This document shows positions 41,197 through 44,528 of a DNA stretch of 44,528 nt, in pieces. The translations under genes and the position numbers were made by a program. The DNA comes from Pseudomonadota bacterium. GTDB taxonomy: Bacteria > Pseudomonadota > Alphaproteobacteria > Rhizobiales > Pleomorphomonadaceae. The notes below the pieces were generated by a model. It saw nothing but the letters and a program-made list of their open reading frames with translations. It made no database searches and was not told the origin of the DNA. The number at the start of each line of letters is the position of its first letter. The stretch's first letter is position 1. Location of the stretch: NCBI GenBank assembly GCA_018262505.1, contig JAGSYV010000118.1, positions 1-44,528 on the forward strand, read 5' to 3'.

Positions 41197-42656
41197 GCCA
41201 GGCGGTCTCCGATGAGGAAGTCGAGGGCGCGGTCGAGGCGGATGTGCGGCAGCGACAGGCTGACGCCCTCAGCCGTCACTTCCACCGGCGGCGGCCGGAA
41301 GCGCAGGAAACGCAACGCGTCGAGAGCCGGCTCGTCGGCCTCCGGCGCTCGGAACAGCACCTGCGGATTGTCCGGCAGATCGCCGGGGAACAAGGCGATT
41401 TCTTCCTTGCCGTCGTAGAGATGGTCGTCGAAGAGCTCGCCCTCCTGCGGCACGCCAAGGATGCAGGGCAGGCTCTCGCCGTTGCGGCGGACCGTTGCCT
41501 CGCGCGTCGCCCTGACAGCCGCGAGCGCCTTCACATCCACCTCGGCGCCGGAAAACGACGCGCGGGCGATCGCCCGGTCGGTGAGCCGGCGGAGGATCAG
41601 TTCCAGCCGATCGTGACTGACATGGTGGAGATGGTCGGCCTTGGTGGCGGCAAACAGGATGCGGTCGATGCGGCGCGTCAGCACCTGCCCCAGCCAGGAA
41701 GAGTGTCCCGGCCGGAAACAGGCAAGGATCTCGCCGAGCGCCACTTCGAGATCGAGAAGCGCCTCGCGGCCGCCGTTCAGCGCCGACAGGACATCGACGA
41801 GCACCACCTGCCGGTCGAGGCGGGCGAAATGTGTTCGGAAGAACGGCCTGACGACGACGTCCTTATAGGCCTCGAAGCGGCTCTCCATCAGCGCCCACAG
41901 GCTGTCGCGCGGCGCTTCGCCGGTCGCTGGCAGGTCGAGCGGTGCAAAGGTCAGCGCCGGCGAGCCGGCGAGATCGCCCGGCATCAGGAAGCGGCCGGGC
42001 GGCACCATGGACAGCGCCAGACTGCCGCCACGCGCCGCACCGAGATAGGCGGAGAACAGTTCGTGCAGACGTCCGGCGGCCTCATCGTCGGAAGGCCCCA
42101 ACGGATCGATGCCGGAGGTATGATTGAGCCAGTCGGCGGCAATCGCCGTACGCCGCGGCTCGCGCGCCCTCTCCAGCGTCTCGCTGCAAAAGTCGCGATA
42201 GCTCTTGGTCAGGAGCGGCAGGTCGAGCAACCATTCGCCGGGATAATCGACGATGTCGAGGTCGAGCTTGCCGCGCCCCAGCGACCGACCGAGGAAGGTG
42301 GCGCTCTCATAGGCGATGGTGAGGCGTAGCTCGGAGATCTGCCGCGTCGATTCCGGCCAGACCCGGGTCTCGGTCAACTTGCGCACATGGCCACGATAAT
42401 CGAAGGTTGGGACCTCGGGATGAAGCTGCGGCCGGATGTCGGCGCCGAGAAGACGGCCGGCCCGCCAAGGCTCGAACATCGGCAACCGGCCGCCATGCAT
42501 CAGATTATGGATCAGCGCCGTGATGAACACGGTCTTGCCGGCGCGCGACAGCCCGGTGACACCGAGCCGAAGCGATGGCGAACCGAGACTCCAGGCGAAA
42601 TCGGCCATGTTGTCGAGGGCGATACGCGCCTCGTCGGAAAGCGTGGTGAAGCTCAC
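41193..42656 (-). CDS. YcjX family P-loop protein
   Basis: 487 aa, GTPase-like YcjX family. Walker A GLSRAGKT (about 35-42) near the N-terminus, DIVDYPGEWLLDLPLL around 133-148, and VVLVDVLSALNGGREAL around 276-292, all typical of the family. Upstream of and overlapping ycjF (ATGA). Not a flagellar gene; it marks the right border of the flagellar cluster. Confidence 0.88.
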   Translation of the reverse strand: MSFTTLSDEARIALDNMADFAWSLGSPSLRLGVTGLSRAGKTVFITALIHNLMHGGRLPMFEPWRAGRLLGADIRPQLHPEVPTFDYRGHVRKLTETRVWPESTRQISELRLTIAYESATFLGRSLGRGKLDLDIVDYPGEWLLDLPLLTKSYRDFCSETLERAREPRRTAIAADWLNHTSGIDPLGPSDDEAAGRLHELFSAYLGAARGGSLALSMVPPGRFLMPGDLAGSPALTFAPLDLPATGEAPRDSLWALMESRFEAYKDVVVRPFFRTHFARLDRQVVLVDVLSALNGGREALLDLEVALGEILACFRPGHSSWLGQVLTRRIDRILFAATKADHLHHVSHDRLELILRRLTDRAIARASFSGAEVDVKALAAVRATREATVRRNGESLPCILGVPQEGELFDDHLYDGKEEIALFPGDLPDNPQVLFRAPEADEPALDALRFLRFRPPPVEVTAEGVSLSLPHIRLDRALDFLIGDRLA

Positions 42657-42734
42657 GACCTCGTCGAACCCCGTTCGGCGCGAAAGGCGCCGCGGCCTCT
42701 ATGTAGGCACATCCCGCGCCGCCACAATGGCTGA

Positions 42735-43262
42735 TCAATCGCCGGCGGGAGCACCAAGATCGGCTGGCGTCACGAAGGCGACGAGCCGCCCGCTGCCCTG
42801 CCGGACTTCGTGCCAACCGACGGAGAAGTCGATCACGGCCAGAGAGGCGGTCGGGAACCTCGCCTCAAGTTGGGCCAACAGCTCGGGGTCGCCGTCCCCC
42901 GGCAGCGTCGCTGCCAGCCGATGGATCGACGGATTGTGCCCCACCACCAGAAGCCGCTCGGAACTGTCGGCGTGGCTGGTGATCACCTTGAGCATGGCGC
43001 CAAGCGAGGCCTCGTAGAGATCGCGCGCATAATCGACGGTGACGTGGTCCGGCAGGAATGGCCTCAATTCCTCAAACGTCTCGCGTGTCCGCGCCGACGG
43101 CGAACAGAGAACCAGATCGGGCACGTAGCCTTCGTTGGCCATATGGCGACCGACAGCCGAGGTCGCCGCCCTCCCCCGTTCGGCGAGCGGCCTGTCAAAA
43201 TCCTTCTGGCCGGAGAGAGCCGGGGTCGACTTGGCGTGGCGGAGAAGAAAAAGACGTGGCAT
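42735..43262 (-). CDS. SixA-type phosphohistidine phosphatase (histidine phosphatase superfamily)
   Basis: 175 aa. The RHG-like motif LLRHAKS (about 6-12, catalytic His9) and a second VVGHNPSIHRLA (about 106-117, His109) define the branch-2-type small phosphatase; DFDRPLAERGRA (about 21-32) is typical of SixA. SixA removes phosphate from phosphohistidine proteins; the substrate here is unknown. The ATG at 43260-43262 has GGAG 9 nt upstream; the longer open frame (to 43466) lacks similarity. Confidence 0.85.
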   Translation of the reverse strand: MPRLFLLRHAKSTPALSGQKDFDRPLAERGRAATSAVGRHMANEGYVPDLVLCSPSARTRETFEELRPFLPDHVTVDYARDLYEASLGAMLKVITSHADSSERLLVVGHNPSIHRLAATLPGDGDPELLAQLEARFPTASLAVIDFSVGWHEVRQGSGRLVAFVTPADLGAPAGD

Positions 43263-43409
43263 TGGCGGGCTCCGGGACTCCCATCGCGCCGGACTTGGCG
43301 TAATGTCCACCCATTCTAGCCTGATTCCGGGCTGTCGACGCGGCCCCGGCGATCTGCCGCCCCGTCGGGCTCGCAAACTCTGCCGGCCTGGATGGCCAAG
43401 GATTATTTC

Positions 43410-44528
43410 ATGCCTACCGCTTCGGACGTAGCGCCGCGCTTTTCCAACCAGGCTGACGCCATTCATTGGCTTCGCGACCGTCGCATCAACGAGGTCGAGT
43501 GCATCATTCCGGACATGAACGGCATCATGCGCGGCAAGATCGTGCCGCGCGAGGATTTCATCCGTATCATCGATGCCGGCATCCGGCTGCCGGAATTCGT
43601 GTTCTTCCAGGCGGTTACCGGTGACAGCGCCGTCGAGAGCAAGATCGTCAACCCGCTCGACCGCGATATTCGCTGCGTCCCCGACCTTTCAACCCTACGC
43701 TTGGTGCCCTGGTACGACGAGCCGACGGCGCAGGTGATTTGCGATTGCCATTTCGCCGACGGTCGCCTCGTCGACTTCGCCCCCCGCTCGGTGTTGCGTC
43801 ACGTCATCGAGCTTTACACGGCCCGCGGCATCCGTCCGGTGGTGGCGCCGGAGGTGGAATTCTATCTGACCGGCCAGAACGACGACCCCGACCTGCCGCT
43901 GGAAGTGCCGATCGGCCTGTCCGGCCGCAAGGAAAGCGGTAGCCAGGCCTATGGCATCGAGCATGCCAACGACTACGATCACGTCGTCAACCAGATGTAT
44001 GATTACTGCGAGGCCTCGCGCATCGAGATCGCCACCATGGCGCACGAGGCCGGTCCCGCGCAGCTCGAGATGAACTTCCGCCACGGCGATCCGATCGAGC
44101 TTGCCGACCAGACCTTCCTGTTCAAGCGCACCGCCCGCCTTGCCGCTCGTAAGTTCGGCATGGTCGCCACCTTCATGGCCATGCCGCATCAGGAAATGCC
44201 GGGCTCGGCCACCCACATCCACCAGTCGGTGGTGGGCATCGCCGATGGGCGCAACATCTTCGCCAATCCCGATGGCAGCGATACCGAAGAGTTGCATCAC
44301 TATATCGGCGGCCTGCAGCGCTACGTGCCGATGTCGATGAGCCTGTTCTGCCCCAACGTGAACAGCTACCGTCGTATCCGTCTGGAAAGCGACGCGCCGA
44401 TCAACGTCCACTGGGGCCGCGACAATCGCACCTGCGGCCTGCGCGTACCGGATTCCGGACCGGAATCGCGCCGCATCGAGAACCGGGTGATCGGCGCCGA
44501 CAGCAACCCCTACATCGCCATGGCGACG
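43410..44528 (+). CDS. Glutamine synthetase family protein (PuuA-like), 3' end cut by window edge
   Basis: 373 codons, open to the right edge. ATP-dependent ligase of the GlnA superfamily. Visible family marks: CIIPDMNGIMRGK (about 31-43), PEVEFYL (metal ligands, about 150-156), GPAQLEMNFRHGDP (about 214-227), MPGSATHIHQSV (about 265-276) and SYRRIRLESDAPINVHWGRDNRT (around 316-338). The sequence is closer to gamma-glutamylpolyamine synthetases (PuuA/GlnT-like) than to housekeeping GlnA, but the exact substrate cannot be fixed. The start is chosen because AAGGA lies 8 nt upstream; an in-frame ATG at 43392 lacks an SD. Divergent from sixA. Confidence 0.85.
   Translation, partial: MPTASDVAPRFSNQADAIHWLRDRRINEVECIIPDMNGIMRGKIVPREDFIRIIDAGIRLPEFVFFQAVTGDSAVESKIVNPLDRDIRCVPDLSTLRLVPWYDEPTAQVICDCHFADGRLVDFAPRSVLRHVIELYTARGIRPVVAPEVEFYLTGQNDDPDLPLEVPIGLSGRKESGSQAYGIEHANDYDHVVNQMYDYCEASRIEIATMAHEAGPAQLEMNFRHGDPIELADQTFLFKRTARLAARKFGMVATFMAMPHQEMPGSATHIHQSVVGIADGRNIFANPDGSDTEELHHYIGGLQRYVPMSMSLFCPNVNSYRRIRLESDAPINVHWGRDNRTCGLRVPDSGPESRRIENRVIGADSNPYIAMAT

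Overview
The window (about 44.5 kb, GC-rich) comes from the chromosome of an alphaproteobacterium, most likely Hyphomicrobiales (Rhizobiales). The evidence is the CckA-type hybrid kinase, FlaF/FlbT, FliX, a MotE-like protein, a DUF6468-like protein, a DksA with a degenerate zinc finger, a rhizobial-type RecA N-terminus, GTTC-N7-GTTC SOS boxes and TTAA-N7-TTAAC CtrA boxes. Almost all of it is one large flagellar cluster. No IS element, CRISPR array, tRNA or rRNA was seen.

Layout. 1-5.0 kb: start of recA (-), with SOS boxes in its divergent promoter region; psuK-psuG (+, pseudouridine catabolism); cckA (-). 5.2-8.5 kb: flgB-flgC-fliE-fliQ-fliR-flhB (-), rod and export gate. 8.9-11.2 kb: fliO-fliP (+). 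11.2-18.5 kb: fliL-fliM-DUF6468-motE-like-large secreted repeat protein (-). 18.9-22.0 kb: flgF-flgG-flgA-flgH (+), followed by a striking series of hairpins with C-rich loops and a strong terminator, then dksA (-). 22.9-25.5 kb: fliX (-) divergent from flgI-flgJ-flgN-like (+). 25.6-27.6 kb: an acyltransferase (-) and a FlaG-like gene (+). 27.7-34.4 kb: flaF, two near-duplicate flagellins (-), and a third flagellin-like gene with flbT (+). 34.6-40.0 kb: flgE-flgK-flgL (-). 40.2-44.5 kb: ycjX-ycjF (-), a SixA-type phosphatase (-) and a partial glutamine synthetase family gene (+).

Regulation can be read from the DNA. CtrA boxes sit in the divergent flgB/fliO and fliL/flgF regions. Sigma-54 -24/-12 promoters precede flgF, flgI and flgE, each with an upstream CGGCAA-N3-NTGCCG palindrome (candidate FlbD ftr site) and an intervening IHF-like site. 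This is a Caulobacter-like CtrA to FliX/FlbD/sigma-54 cascade, with CckA at the top encoded in the same window and FlaF/FlbT acting on flagellin mRNA at the end.

Most notable observations: (1) four consecutive stem-loops with similar C-rich loops after flgH, a candidate small RNA, one loop of which matches the flagellin leaders; (2) flagellin leaders in which the Shine-Dalgarno lies in a hairpin loop and is followed by a decoy ATG before the real start; (3) flgF and flgK each lack the segment for a conserved D0 region, in flgK with a frameshift, and the two junctions share GGCCWCCGTG. Items 2 and 3 bear on whether this strain can assemble a working flagellum.
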